45,463 bases of DNA from an uncultured bacterium (GCA_903922465.1 CAIXTV010000022.1:1-45463); one strand, 5' to 3'. Shown: positions 1 to 8,510, counted from the stretch's first letter. The notes: generated by a model from the sequence alone, not told the origin. Made by a program: numbers and translations.

Positions 1-625
1 TACCCCCAAGGCTGTCTCCTTCAGAAGCTGTTTCTTCAATCGCTTTTGCCATTAAGTCAGCAGTAGCAGGGTGGGGGCAACGCAAAGGACTTGTATAAGT
101 TGCGCTTAAATCCAGGGTATCGTAAGAAGCATCAAGAACAATATTCCCAATTTGCTTAGCGAATGCCTGAGTATGAAGGTCGATTTTGTTAAACCAATTC
201 GTAAGCAAAGCTGCGGCCACTACTCTTACGGCTGTTTCTCTTGCTGAAGCTCTTCCCCCGCCACGAGGGTCGCGGATGCCGTATTTGTTTTGATACGTAT
301 AGTCAGCATGTGAAGGACGGTAGATATCTTTCAGCCCTTCGTAATCTTCTGATTTGGTATTCCTGTTTCTGATGATAAAAGCAATAGGAGTACCAAGGGT
401 TTTTCCTTCATAAATTCCAGAAAGAAACTCAACTTCATCGGCTTCTATTCGTTTGGTCCCCCCTAAAACAGCGGCAGGGCTGCGAAGCATAAGACGGTAT
501 TTGATATAATCCATATCCACCTGCAAATTAGCAGGACATCCATCCAACACACCCCCGATTGCCTCTGAATGAGACTCTCCGAAAGTGGTTAGACTAAGTA
601 TTTTTCCAAATGTGTTGAATGACAT
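1..625 (-). CDS. aroC: Chorismate synthase, N-terminal 208 residues (cut by window edge)
   Basis: I translated the minus strand from the ATG at 625 down to the window edge. The product starts MSFNTFGKILSLTTFGESHS and contains the FMN/EPSP-binding stretch YRPSHADYTYQNKYGIRDPR followed by GGGRASARETAVR, and later EGDSLGG. These are the signatures of chorismate synthase, which makes chorismate from 5-enolpyruvylshikimate-3-phosphate with reduced FMN in the last shared step of aromatic amino acid synthesis. The frame stays open to base 1, so the C-terminal part (about 40% of a usual ~355-residue enzyme) lies outside the window. It diverges from the PLP-enzyme gene at 782 across a 156-bp promoter region. 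A TAnnTTTG box on its own strand at 638-631 lies only five bases from the ATG, so the transcript may be leaderless. Family assignment is very secure. Confidence 0.96.
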   Translation of the reverse strand, partial: MSFNTFGKILSLTTFGESHSEAIGGVLDGCPANLQVDMDYIKYRLMLRSPAAVLGGTKRIEADEVEFLSGIYEGKTLGTPIAFIIRNRNTKSEDYEGLKDIYRPSHADYTYQNKYGIRDPRGGGRASARETAVRVVAAALLTNWFNKIDLHTQAFAKQIGNIVLDASYDTLDLSATYTSPLRCPHPATADLMAKAIEETASEGDSLGG

Positions 626-630
626 GGATA

Positions 631-638
631 CAAAAGTA
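631..638 (-). promoter_or_regulatory. Putative -7 box for aroC
   Basis: On the minus strand this reads TACTTTTG, a match to the Bacteroidota TAnnTTTG -7 element. Transcription would start about five bases later, at the ATG itself. No clear -33 TTTG was picked out. Confidence 0.45.
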
Positions 639-744
639 AAGGAAATATTTCTGATATCACTTATTTAGTCTTCAAAATTCATTTTAACGCACAATTTGAT
701 TTCAATATTTTTTAGTTTTCAGTATTAATTCTCCATAGAAATTA

Positions 745-752
745 TACTTTTG
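745..752 (+). promoter_or_regulatory. Putative -7 box for the PLP-enzyme gene at 782
   Basis: TACTTTTG matches TAnnTTTG. The ATG follows 29 bases downstream, giving a short leader of about 24 nt. Confidence 0.6.
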
Positions 753-781
753 CATACACATAAATACTAATACTTATTCTT

Positions 782-1981
782 ATGAATTACGACTCAGCTT
801 CCAACATACAAGACCTACTTCAATTCGGTGAATTTGGCGATGTTAACCCTTCCATTACCGATTCTGCTACCTATACATTTATGCAGGCAAAAACCATGTC
901 CGAAACTTTCGACGGCACAGAGAAGGGATGTTATTTATATTCCCGTCACTGGAACCCCTCAAACCGCTATCTTGCCGACGCAATGGCTGCATTGGAAGGC
1001 ACCGAAAGTGCTTGGGTGACCGCTTCGGGAATGTCGGCTATCACCACTGCCATTTTGCAAATCTGCAATTCGGGCGATCATATCGTTTCGAGTTTGAGCA
1101 CCTATGGCGGGACTTTCGCTTTCCTCAATAATTATTTAAAGAAATTCAATATCGAAGTTAGTTTTGTCGATATCACCGATTTGGCGGAAGTGGAAGCGGC
1201 TATTAAGCCCAACACCAAAATTATTTACACCGAAACCATGACCAATCCCATGCTACAGGTGTCGGATGTGCCTGCTCTCGCAAAAATTTCGAAGAAATGT
1301 GGTGCGAAGCTGCTTATCGATAATACTTTCACCCCCATGATAGTGCAACCGGCTTTGTTGGGTGCCGATATTGTGCTCTATAGTATGACCAAGTTCATCA
1401 ATGGTAAAAACGACTGCCTCGCAGGCGCTATTTGTGCCAGCAACGAATTCATCGAAGCCATCAGCAGTGTGAACGATGGCACTGCTATGCTTCTTGGCCC
1501 AGTTCTTGACCCTTTTCGTTCGAGCAGCATACTGAAAAACCTCCATACCTTGCACATTCGCATGAAACAACACAGTAGTAACGCTATGTATTTAGCTGAA
1601 AAACTGAGCGAATTGGGTTTGCAGGTATCCTATCCCGGCCTTACAAACCATAAAGGACATGAAACCCTGAAACGCATCATGAATCCTGAGTTTGGCTTTG
1701 GCGGAATCTTTTCTATCGATATGGATAGCATGGAAAAAGCCAGTGCATTGATGGAAAAGATGGAGATGGAAGGCGTGGGTTATCTTGCCGTAAGTCTTGG
1801 TTATTTCAAAACCCTGTTTAGCAATTCGGGGAAGAGCACTTCATCAGAAATTCCTGAAGAAAAACAAAAAGAAATGGGCATGTCGAACGGTTTGGTTCGC
1901 TTTTCTGTTGGTTTGGACATGGACATCCACCGCACTTTCGACCGCATTAAGAAAAGTTTGGTGGAACTGGAGTTGATTTAA
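782..1981 (+). CDS. Cys/Met-metabolism PLP-dependent enzyme (methionine gamma-lyase / cystathionine gamma-synthase-like)
   Basis: The 399-residue protein is a fold-type I PLP enzyme of the Cys/Met metabolism family. The PLP-binding lysine is K204 in SMTKFINGK (201-209), the cofactor-nitrogen aspartate is D180 in LLIDNTF, and the phosphate-binding YSRHWNPSN motif sits at 53-61. These enzymes do gamma-elimination or gamma-replacement on methionine, homocysteine or acylated homoserine; which reaction applies here cannot be read from sequence. At the position of the active-site cysteine of characterised methionine gamma-lyases (YGC) this protein has YGG (108-110). Its active-site lysine is followed by GKND rather than the usual GHxD. 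It resembles, but is clearly divergent from, the second family member at 15576. It appears monocistronic, with its own promoter box at 745-752. Confidence 0.9.
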   Translation: MNYDSASNIQDLLQFGEFGDVNPSITDSATYTFMQAKTMSETFDGTEKGCYLYSRHWNPSNRYLADAMAALEGTESAWVTASGMSAITTAILQICNSGDHIVSSLSTYGGTFAFLNNYLKKFNIEVSFVDITDLAEVEAAIKPNTKIIYTETMTNPMLQVSDVPALAKISKKCGAKLLIDNTFTPMIVQPALLGADIVLYSMTKFINGKNDCLAGAICASNEFIEAISSVNDGTAMLLGPVLDPFRSSSILKNLHTLHIRMKQHSSNAMYLAEKLSELGLQVSYPGLTNHKGHETLKRIMNPEFGFGGIFSIDMDSMEKASALMEKMEMEGVGYLAVSLGYFKTLFSNSGKSTSSEIPEEKQKEMGMSNGLVRFSVGLDMDIHRTFDRIKKSLVELELI

Positions 1982-2193
1982 GGAAAAGGATTGAATCTTT
2001 CGTAGGTTAATCTTTATTAGGTATAATATGTTATTGGGTTAATTAGTTATTAGGTCGATAAATTAAAAATTGGAGGAGGGAAAATCAAATTGTAAATTTG
2101 ATTTTCCCTCTATCTTTCTCTACGCATTATATTCTTATCCCTTTTTTTACTATTCAGATTAAAAATATTTTTTCTTGATTTTGAAAAAATGCT

Positions 2194-2201
2194 TATCTTT
2201 G
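2194..2201 (+). promoter_or_regulatory. Putative promoter reading into the 21-bp array
   Basis: TATCTTTG matches TAnnTTTG, with a TTG at 2175-2177 upstream (16-nt spacing). A transcript from here would run through the whole array at 2365-2680 and on into the gene at 2738, giving a leader of roughly 530 nt. Confidence 0.45.
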
Positions 2202-2364
2202 TTACGTTAAGATTTAGACTTGTATGAAAAAGAATAATTCAAATATGAATTCATTACTTATCTACATAGATAAGGGATATGAAGCTTTGTTTTCTTTATT
2301 TAAGTGCATTAAAAAGGCTGATAGATTTCCGTATTTGCCACTTCAAATATTGCACATGTCACAT

Positions 2365-2637
2365 CTACATAAAAAGAAATCCTTTCTACATTTGTGGAAT
2401 TCGTATCTACATAAAAAGAAATTCCATTTCCATAAAAAGAAATTCCATTTCCATTTAAAGAATTCAAATCAACTTTTAAGGAAATTTTTTCTACATAAAA
2501 AGATTTCAAGCCTACATTGGAAGAAACAGCATATACATTGGAAGAATTCAAATCTACATTTGAATAATCTATTTCTACTGTCTCTGATTTCATCTCTATA
2601 TTGGAAAATATTACTTCAGAATTTAATGAACTCAAAG
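2365..2637 (+). repeat. Array 1: thirteen degenerate 21-bp tandem units
   Basis: Units start at 2365, 2386, 2407, 2428, 2449, 2470, 2491, 2512, 2533, 2554, 2575, 2596 and 2617, so the 21-bp pitch is never broken. The unit is approximately CTACATWWRAAGAAWTTC plus three variable bases. Units 1-9 are the best conserved; the last four, nearest the gene at 2738, are eroded, and two more weak units may reach 2679. Several units hold a small palindrome, GAATTC or GAAATTC. Because 21 is a multiple of three, both strands stay open as heptapeptide-repeat ORFs (2224-2691 plus, 2309-2680 minus); I take these as by-products. The array lies between a promoter-like box (2194-2201) and the ATG of the next gene. 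The flanking 1982-2193 stretch holds nothing else I can identify. Confidence 0.9.
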
Positions 2638-2737
2638 AATAAGCTGATTTCTGTACATCAAACTCGTTCGATTTCATCATTCTATTGTTGAAAATTTAAT
2701 TGATATTAGGATTTATTAATACTGAAAAATAAATATC

Positions 2738-3679
2738 ATGAATAAAAGACAAAAAGCGAAATGTAATACTATCCATAAGGTGATTAGTTTATTAGACAAA
2801 AAGGAAATTGCTGAGCTTATTGATAGCTATGATACGATGAGATATGATGTAAACAGATTTATGGGTAATGTAGCTAAGATGAATGTTCAAATAGTTATAT
2901 CAGGAACTGACTATACGGGATTAACTAAAAATCAAACTAAAGAGAAAAGCATCTTAAGTAAATATTTGGTGTCGAAAATTTGTGCCCCTTCGGCGAGGTA
3001 TGCTCGCAATAAAAAAGACAGAAATCTTTTAGCAATTTTCAATCATTCGGAATACGATGTGAGGCGTTATGGTATTGCAGGAGTGATGGCTTTTGTGGGT
3101 AATATTATTGATAGGGCTGAGGAACTTATGTTAAAAGTGTCGGAATATGCTAATTCTACTAAAATAACTCCTGTTATTATTGCAAAAGCAAGAGAATTGA
3201 GAGGCATATTTGGTGTGTGTCTGGGTCAAGCTAAAATGATGAAAGTCAAAATCTCATTAGCTTTAGAGACAATTACTGAAATTCAGACTGATATTTGGAA
3301 TTTTGATTTCCCAAATTTAATTGATGATGCGCAACATTTCGAAACGGGTATCTCTGGCTTTTTGAAAGCGCTTAAGGATGTAACGAAAATTGATAATCTT
3401 CCTACTGAACATACCGCAATTAGTGGTTATGGGCATGATATTGAAGGTAATGTGATTGAGGGAGGAGCTATTTATTTTATAGATTTGCCTAAGCGCAAAC
3501 CTATGTCGTTTGATCAGTTTGGTTATTTTCATGATGAAATCTTTAAGTGGGGAATTCATCGTATTAGGTTTACTCATCCGGATTATTTGGATTTGATTAT
3601 AACTGTAATCATTGCGAGAGGGAAGAGATTGGCTGTAAATGTGGTTATGGAGAAGAAGGAAGTGGACAAGAGTGATTAG
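2738..3679 (+). CDS. Hypothetical protein: helical N-terminus plus CarboxypepD_reg/transthyretin-like C-terminal domain
   Basis: The 313-residue protein has no signal peptide. Residues 1-225 look all-alpha, with stretches of mixed charge and leucine, and I recognise no enzyme motif. Residues about 227-305 follow the pattern of the carboxypeptidase-regulatory (transthyretin-like) beta-sandwich: ISGYGHDIEGNVIEGGAIYF, then FGYFHDEIFKWG, then a final strand RLAVNVVMEKKE. Such domains are usually extracellular, so their use here without an export signal is odd. The gene follows the 21-bp array at 2365-2637 by about 100 bp and is in an AT-rich accessory stretch. The overall plan, helices then a beta-sandwich, is the same as in the protein at 28685, which also has an array upstream. 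Function unknown; the domain call comes from pattern recognition only. Confidence 0.8.
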   Translation: MNKRQKAKCNTIHKVISLLDKKEIAELIDSYDTMRYDVNRFMGNVAKMNVQIVISGTDYTGLTKNQTKEKSILSKYLVSKICAPSARYARNKKDRNLLAIFNHSEYDVRRYGIAGVMAFVGNIIDRAEELMLKVSEYANSTKITPVIIAKARELRGIFGVCLGQAKMMKVKISLALETITEIQTDIWNFDFPNLIDDAQHFETGISGFLKALKDVTKIDNLPTEHTAISGYGHDIEGNVIEGGAIYFIDLPKRKPMSFDQFGYFHDEIFKWGIHRIRFTHPDYLDLIITVIIARGKRLAVNVVMEKKEVDKSD

Positions 3680-3808
3680 AATGGCCGTTCGGGACATTTG
3701 ATACTATGCAATGATAAAGAATGTCGGATTTAAACCTATTGTTTAATCAATTTAATGTCGGATTGCTTGGTCGTGATTCTTACTAATGATAAGATAGGTG
3801 GAATTAAA

Positions 3809-3921
3809 TTAAACACAAGGAACACAAAGTTTTTCACTAAGGGCACTATGAGTTTTTTACCTAAGTTAAAGCAATTACTCATTGTGAATATTGTGTATTG
3901 GCTTTGTATATCTAGCCTTAA
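3809..3921. repeat. Decayed copy of the ~115-bp hairpin element
   Basis: The left arm TTAAACACAAGGAACACAAA is followed by TTTTTCACTAAG. The right arm, about 3880-3921, is recognisable but mutated. It aligns with the better-preserved copy at 7379-7491, including flanking text (GGAATTAA just before the left arm in both). Confidence 0.65.
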
Positions 3922-4360
3922 AATCCGAAATTTAATGAAAGATTTATTCATGATTGTCATATAATATGGTGTGCGGAAGAAATGGGAACTCGCAATAATG
4001 TTGCAAACATGCTCTTCCCCTTTTGGACTTAAGATTTGAAATTTGGGGCTTGGGACTTGCCAAAAAGTATGTTAATCAATACGTCCCTATATATTCACTA
4101 AGGACATAATTAGAGCCAAAACCTAAGAGGGTTTAAAAACTTGCTAGGTTTTCCCAAGTAAATAAAATTCCAAAAAGCTAAAAACTTAAAGGTCTAGTCG
4201 CCCAAACGCCCCCTTGGATCTTGGGATTTGGAATTTGGGTCTTGGGTCTTTTCCTTCCTAAAGGTCTAAATGCTTAAATAGCTAAAAACCTAATTCCCTT
4301 AGCCAAAAAATAAATCAATTATTATTTCGTTTTAAAATAGTAATCCTAAATAATAATATA

Positions 4361-4368
4361 TAGTTTTG
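4361..4368 (+). promoter_or_regulatory. Putative -7 box for the outer-membrane barrel gene
   Basis: TAGTTTTG matches TAnnTTTG, 34 bases before the first ATG at 4403. Confidence 0.55.
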
Positions 4369-4402
4369 CTCAACCGAATTCGAATGATTTTTAAAAACCA
4401 AA

Positions 4403-7231
4403 ATGTGTATGAAAAAGCTAAGTTTTCTTGCTGTTTTCCTGCTTATGAGTGCAATAAGTATTGCACAACAGCCTTCACGATGTAGTATTAAGGGCATTAT
4501 TAAAGATGCCGAAAACCATGAAGCGGCCTACGCCACCGTAATGCTGCTCAGCCCTGTCGATTCGACCCTCAAAAACTTCACGCAAAGCAACGACAAGGGG
4601 GCATTCACTTTCAATAATGTTAAAAATACCGATTATGTGCTTAAAGTTTCACATATCAGTTTCTTGCCTCTGCAAATACATGTGTCGCCGGGCACCACTG
4701 CGGTTCACGACCTGGGCACTGTACTCATAAAACCCATTGCCAAAGAACTTTTCGAGGTGGTCATACGCACGGCTAAGGCTCCATTAATTATAAGGGGCGA
4801 CACCATAGAGTATGATGCCACCACTTTTAGGATACCCCCCGGCTCGTCGGTCGAAGATTTGCTTCGTCGCCTTCCGGGTATAGAGGTTGACCTTTCGGGA
4901 AACCTTAAAACTCAAGGAAAGGATGTTAAAAGGGTGTATGTCGACGGCAAAACCTTTTTTGGAGACGACCCCAAGGGAGCTACTAAAAACCTCGATGCCA
5001 ATGTGGTGTCCAAGGTTCAGGTTTTCGACGAAAAGTCGGAACAATCGAAACTCACCGGAGTGGATGACGGTTTGAAAGAAAAAGCCATGAACCTTGAGTT
5101 GAAAGAAGAGTTCAAAAAAGGTTCGTTTGGGAAAATCACTCTTGCAGGCGGTTCCAATGAAGAGGGGGTGGGACGTTATGCAGGTCGTGGCAACTTCAAC
5201 CGCTTTAATAAAACACAGCAGCTTTCTTTTATAGGTTACATCAATAACATCAACGAAACAGGCGTGAATTGGGAAGATTACAGCGAGTTTAAAGGACAGT
5301 CGAGTTTCGATCAGTATGATAATGGCGATTTTGGCTTTAATTCAGGTGGAAGCTATCGTTGGTTTGGTGGCTACGATGATTCGGACCCCGTGGGCTATTT
5401 CGATGGCAAAGGTTTTACGAAAAGCTCAGGGGCAGGGGTGAATTATAATTACGACAATACAAAGACCAAGTTTAATGTTTCTTATTTTTTCAAACATAAT
5501 GAGTTGGAATATGATCAGGAGAACTTCCGTCAGACCTTTTATTCAGATACTTCATACTATGCTAAAGGAATTACCAATTATAGTGATGAAAAGAACAATC
5601 ATAACCTCTCGACTCGCATCGAACGCAATATCGATTCGAATAATGTGATTATTGCCAAGGCCAATTTTCGTTATAATGTAAGCGTTTATAATAATTTGAA
5701 CTATAGTTTGTATTCGGCTTCAGAACAAGTGCTTATCGACAGTTTGTCGACTGATAATGTTGTGGATAAGATGTCGTGGAAACTTACCAGTGCTGCCATC
5801 TACCGTCATAAGTTTAAGAAAAAAGGACGTTCGTTTGCCTTGAGTGCGGGTTATAATCGAAATCCGGGTAACGAAGATGCCGATTTGAATTCGCTGAACC
5901 ATTTTTACATTCCCACTTTTCAGGAGGAAATCAAACGAATTTCGGCCAATGCCATCGATAAGGAACAAATTAAATCGAGTGTACTCTATACCGAACCCCT
6001 TTCGAAAAAGTTTTTCTGGGAAGTGTTTTATAATTTTAATAATACCAACAATCAGGTGAATAATCAGGTGAAAGATGCTTTGCAGCATGACATTAGAATA
6101 GATACTTTAAGCGTATATTACAGCAATACTATTTTGGTGAACCGTGTAGGTAGCGATATTCGCTATTCGTATGATGGATTGAATATTATGTTGGGCATTG
6201 CAGGGCAAAACCTTCAAATGGATGGGAAATATGCGGTGGACAAAAGCATGACAACGCGCAATTCTATCAGTAAAGATTATTGGAGTTTGAGCCCAAAGTT
6301 TTCTTTGACAAAGGAATTCAAGCGCAATCAGTGGTTTAGTTTGGATTATGGCTATGAACTTACCGAACCCTCTTTCGAATATCTTCAACCTACACCCAAT
6401 GTTAACAACCCCTTGTATCGTATTGAGGGAAATGTCAATCTGCAACCTGAACATAGCCATAATGTGAGTATGGGCTATAATTACTATAATCCTGGAAACT
6501 TTTCAAACATTGGCATTAATTTCGATTATGATTATTGTGATAATAAAATCAGTTATAATCAGAAAATTACTATGATTGACTCGGTTGGTTTGGTGACTGT
6601 TTCGACCCCCGAGAATAATTCGGAATCGAATAGCCTAAGTTCGTATTTATGGGCTTCATATCCCATAGCAAAAACGGTTTTGACAAATAATTGGAACCTT
6701 GGTTTTACTTATGGGAATTCAGGTTTATTTGTGAATGATGTATTTAACAAAACCGATCAGTATCGCTATACTTTAAGGACTTCTTTTAACTTTACACCAG
6801 GGCAAAAACTGGTGTTGGCTTTGTCGGGAAGCGCTTCTCTAAGCGATGTAAGGTTTTCTGAGCATGCTGATCAAAATCAAATAATTCAGAATTACACAGC
6901 AGGTCTTTCTTTGAAATGGCAAATAGGGTCAAAATTCTTTTTCGAAAGCAATTATGATTATAATTATTATAAGAATTCGCAATACGATTACGAAAAAAAC
7001 TATCCTGTGTTTAATGCATCGGTAAGGAAAATTATTGGAAAGGATAATCATTTCGAAATTCGATTGGCAGCCTTTGATATTCTAAACCAAAGACAGTATA
7101 TTCAGCAATACTCTACACAAAACTATTATATGCGCAGCACAGCAGCAACTTTGGCCCGCTATTTTATGCTGAGTGTGAGCTATAATATAAAGGGCTATGA
7201 GAATAAAATTAAGAAACAGGGTTATTGGTAA
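4403..7231 (+). CDS. Outer-membrane beta-barrel protein with CarboxypepD_reg-like N-terminus (PF14905 type)
   Basis: The 942-residue protein begins with a signal peptide (KKLSFLAVFLLMSAISIAQQ). A second ATG at 4409 gives MKKLSF and is an equally good start. Residues about 25-115 form a carboxypeptidase-regulatory-like domain (SIKGIIKDAENHEAAYATV). A plug-like part follows, with PGSSVEDLLRRLPGIEVD and VKRVYVDGKTFFGDDPKGAT (about 145-195). The rest is a long run of alternating aromatic and polar residues typical of a large outer-membrane barrel of the TonB-receptor-like OMP_b-brl_3 group. It is probably a surface receptor or channel; the ligand is unknown. Downstream lies a GLPGLI-family gene at 7685, a pairing often seen in Bacteroidota, here separated by a 450-bp repeat-bearing gap. 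Confidence 0.92.
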   Translation: MCMKKLSFLAVFLLMSAISIAQQPSRCSIKGIIKDAENHEAAYATVMLLSPVDSTLKNFTQSNDKGAFTFNNVKNTDYVLKVSHISFLPLQIHVSPGTTAVHDLGTVLIKPIAKELFEVVIRTAKAPLIIRGDTIEYDATTFRIPPGSSVEDLLRRLPGIEVDLSGNLKTQGKDVKRVYVDGKTFFGDDPKGATKNLDANVVSKVQVFDEKSEQSKLTGVDDGLKEKAMNLELKEEFKKGSFGKITLAGGSNEEGVGRYAGRGNFNRFNKTQQLSFIGYINNINETGVNWEDYSEFKGQSSFDQYDNGDFGFNSGGSYRWFGGYDDSDPVGYFDGKGFTKSSGAGVNYNYDNTKTKFNVSYFFKHNELEYDQENFRQTFYSDTSYYAKGITNYSDEKNNHNLSTRIERNIDSNNVIIAKANFRYNVSVYNNLNYSLYSASEQVLIDSLSTDNVVDKMSWKLTSAAIYRHKFKKKGRSFALSAGYNRNPGNEDADLNSLNHFYIPTFQEEIKRISANAIDKEQIKSSVLYTEPLSKKFFWEVFYNFNNTNNQVNNQVKDALQHDIRIDTLSVYYSNTILVNRVGSDIRYSYDGLNIMLGIAGQNLQMDGKYAVDKSMTTRNSISKDYWSLSPKFSLTKEFKRNQWFSLDYGYELTEPSFEYLQPTPNVNNPLYRIEGNVNLQPEHSHNVSMGYNYYNPGNFSNIGINFDYDYCDNKISYNQKITMIDSVGLVTVSTPENNSESNSLSSYLWASYPIAKTVLTNNWNLGFTYGNSGLFVNDVFNKTDQYRYTLRTSFNFTPGQKLVLALSGSASLSDVRFSEHADQNQIIQNYTAGLSLKWQIGSKFFFESNYDYNYYKNSQYDYEKNYPVFNASVRKIIGKDNHFEIRLAAFDILNQRQYIQQYSTQNYYMRSTAATLARYFMLSVSYNIKGYENKIKKQGYW

Positions 7232-7378
7232 GCCACTATTTGATAATTAAAAGTATCGAGCCATATGAATATGCTTAATAAACCCAATTTAATTGAAGCG
7301 AGTGGGGCAAAGGAATCTCTGGGTTTGGAGATTGAATCGTCGTTTCTTTTGCTAATGTCAAGTTTGGAGGAATTAATA

Positions 7379-7491
7379 TTAAACACAAGGAACACTAAGC
7401 CTTTCGCTAAGTTCACTAAGTGTTTATCAGTTATATTGAAGGGATTACACTTTGTGAAAATAGAGGATTATCTTTGTGTTCCTTGTGTTAA
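7379..7491. repeat. Hairpin-forming dispersed element (~113 bp)
   Basis: The left arm ACACAAGGAACACTAAG is matched by the right arm CTTTGTGTTCCTTGTGT with one mismatch. An inner pair, TTCACTAAGTG and CACTTTGTGAA, extends the hairpin. It sits in the 7232-7684 gap, where I see no gene. A decayed relative is at 3809-3921. It could form a structure in RNA read through from the barrel gene. Confidence 0.75.
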
Positions 7492-7684
7492 ATTCAAAAA
7501 CTTAAAGGTATGGGGTCCCATAAAGACCTTCATATTAACTTAATATACAAATTAACCTAATAACCCAATAACTCATTATGAATTTAAGATTGCTTCGCTC
7601 TTCCTCCTCGCAAAGATGCTCTGAAAACTCTTAATTCTTATTCAAAATCAATAATAATAATCAAACATAAGTAAATATAATAAG

Positions 7685-8440
7685 ATGAAAAAACGAACTA
7701 TAATAGTGCTATTGTTTTTCATGATGATGATGCCTACTATCATGTATTCGCAACAAACAGAAGGTTGTGTGAAATATCTGACTTCATTTAACTGGGTGAA
7801 AATGATTAATGCTGCAGAGTATTTGAGCAAACAAAGAAAAGAAAAGGCTGCTTATATGTGGGGAAATCGTTCGGAATGGAAAGTGTATACTTTGTTGTAC
7901 TTCTCTCCAAAACAATCAAAATTTGAAGACTCTGAAGAAAAAACAGCAGAGGACAATCAAACTTATTCAGATAGGAAGGAAGTTTTCTTTATGACCCGCG
8001 ATTACGAAAACAACACTTTTTTTGATGCAATAGAAATGCTTGGGAAAGTATATTTAGTTAAGGATTCTATACATCCACTTGAGTGGAAAATATTAAATGA
8101 TATGAAAGAAGTGGCAGGTCATGTTTGCATGAATGCTTTGTATACCGATACTTTAAGAGGACAAAGTGTAATTGCGTGGTTTGCGTTGGATATTCCTGTT
8201 CAAGCAGGCCCCGATAGGTTTTTTGGTTTGCCTGGATTGATATTGGAAGTGAATATCAATAATGGAGCTAAAGTAATAACAGCAGAAAAGATTGATATGA
8301 AAGCCATAACAGAAGAATTCAAATTACCCAAAAAGACTAAAGGGAAACAAATGAATGAAGCAGCCTATCTGAGTGTGATTAAAAAGTTCTTAGATGAAAA
8401 AAAGAAAGAAGAAGAATTCCCTTGGGGAGTAAGGTATTAA
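7685..8440 (+). CDS. GLPGLI family protein
   Basis: The 251-residue protein has an N-terminal signal peptide (TIIVLLFFMMMMPTIMYSQQ) and the motif that names the family, FFGLPGLILEVNINNG, at about 178-193. GLPGLI proteins (TIGR01200) are Bacteroidota-specific, periplasmic or outer-membrane-associated proteins of unknown function, commonly found beside TonB-type outer-membrane receptor genes. That matches the barrel gene ending at 7231. The C-terminus is unusually rich in lysine and glutamate (KKFLDEKKKEEEFPWG). No promoter box was recognised just upstream; co-transcription with the barrel gene through the hairpin element is possible. It is convergent with the protease genes and is followed by a strong palindrome. 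Confidence 0.9.
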   Translation: MKKRTIIVLLFFMMMMPTIMYSQQTEGCVKYLTSFNWVKMINAAEYLSKQRKEKAAYMWGNRSEWKVYTLLYFSPKQSKFEDSEEKTAEDNQTYSDRKEVFFMTRDYENNTFFDAIEMLGKVYLVKDSIHPLEWKILNDMKEVAGHVCMNALYTDTLRGQSVIAWFALDIPVQAGPDRFFGLPGLILEVNINNGAKVITAEKIDMKAITEEFKLPKKTKGKQMNEAAYLSVIKKFLDEKKKEEEFPWGVRY

Positions 8441-8452
8441 TTGACAATTGAA

Positions 8453-8504
8453 AATGGACAGTTGACAATGGGGTCATTTAATTGTCCATTGTCAACTGTC
8501 CATT
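8453..8504. terminator. Perfect 19-bp inverted repeat between convergent genes
   Basis: AATGGACAGTTGACAATGG (8453-8471) is repeated exactly in inverse at 8486-8504 around a 14-nt loop. It lies between stop codons of convergent genes and can act as a bidirectional terminator. The TTGACAATGGACA-like text is typical of dispersed palindromes in environmental Bacteroidota genomes. Confidence 0.75.
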
Positions 8505-8510
8505 CTTAAT

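Larger units (their letters stand above)
3680..4402. other. Gene-free stretch with dispersed repeats
   Basis: No convincing gene is present; the small ORFs at 3736-3964 lie on both strands of a decayed hairpin repeat (3809-3921). From 4020 to 4260 two copies of a GATTTGGAATTTGGG / TCTTGGG-type repeat occur (about 4024-4060 and 4212-4252), separated by low-complexity text rich in CTAAAAAC and TAAAGGTCTA. The same repeat family reappears, inverted, at 27449-27711. Confidence 0.7.

Noticed and set aside
1253-1573. Minus-strand ORFs inside the first PLP gene
   Set aside because: Shadow frames of a well-supported gene with no independent signals.
2309-2680. 123-residue minus-strand ORF over array 1 with NVxxISF-like heptads
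   Set aside because: Same reason; it also lacks a promoter and runs against the neighbouring gene.
2224-2691. 155-residue ORF over array 1 with a promoter-like box and ATG in front
   Set aside because: The product is a run of Leu/His/Lys/Phe heptapeptides with no family resemblance, and the opposite strand is open too. A 21-bp repeat keeps frames open by arithmetic. I kept the array, not the ORF; a short real peptide at the 5' end cannot be excluded.
3736-3964. Small overlapping ORFs on both strands
   Set aside because: Both fall on the decayed hairpin repeat; being open on both strands is expected from the inverted arms.
7222-7543. ORFs on both strands between the barrel and GLPGLI genes
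   Set aside because: They span the hairpin element at 7379-7491 and show no family or start signals.
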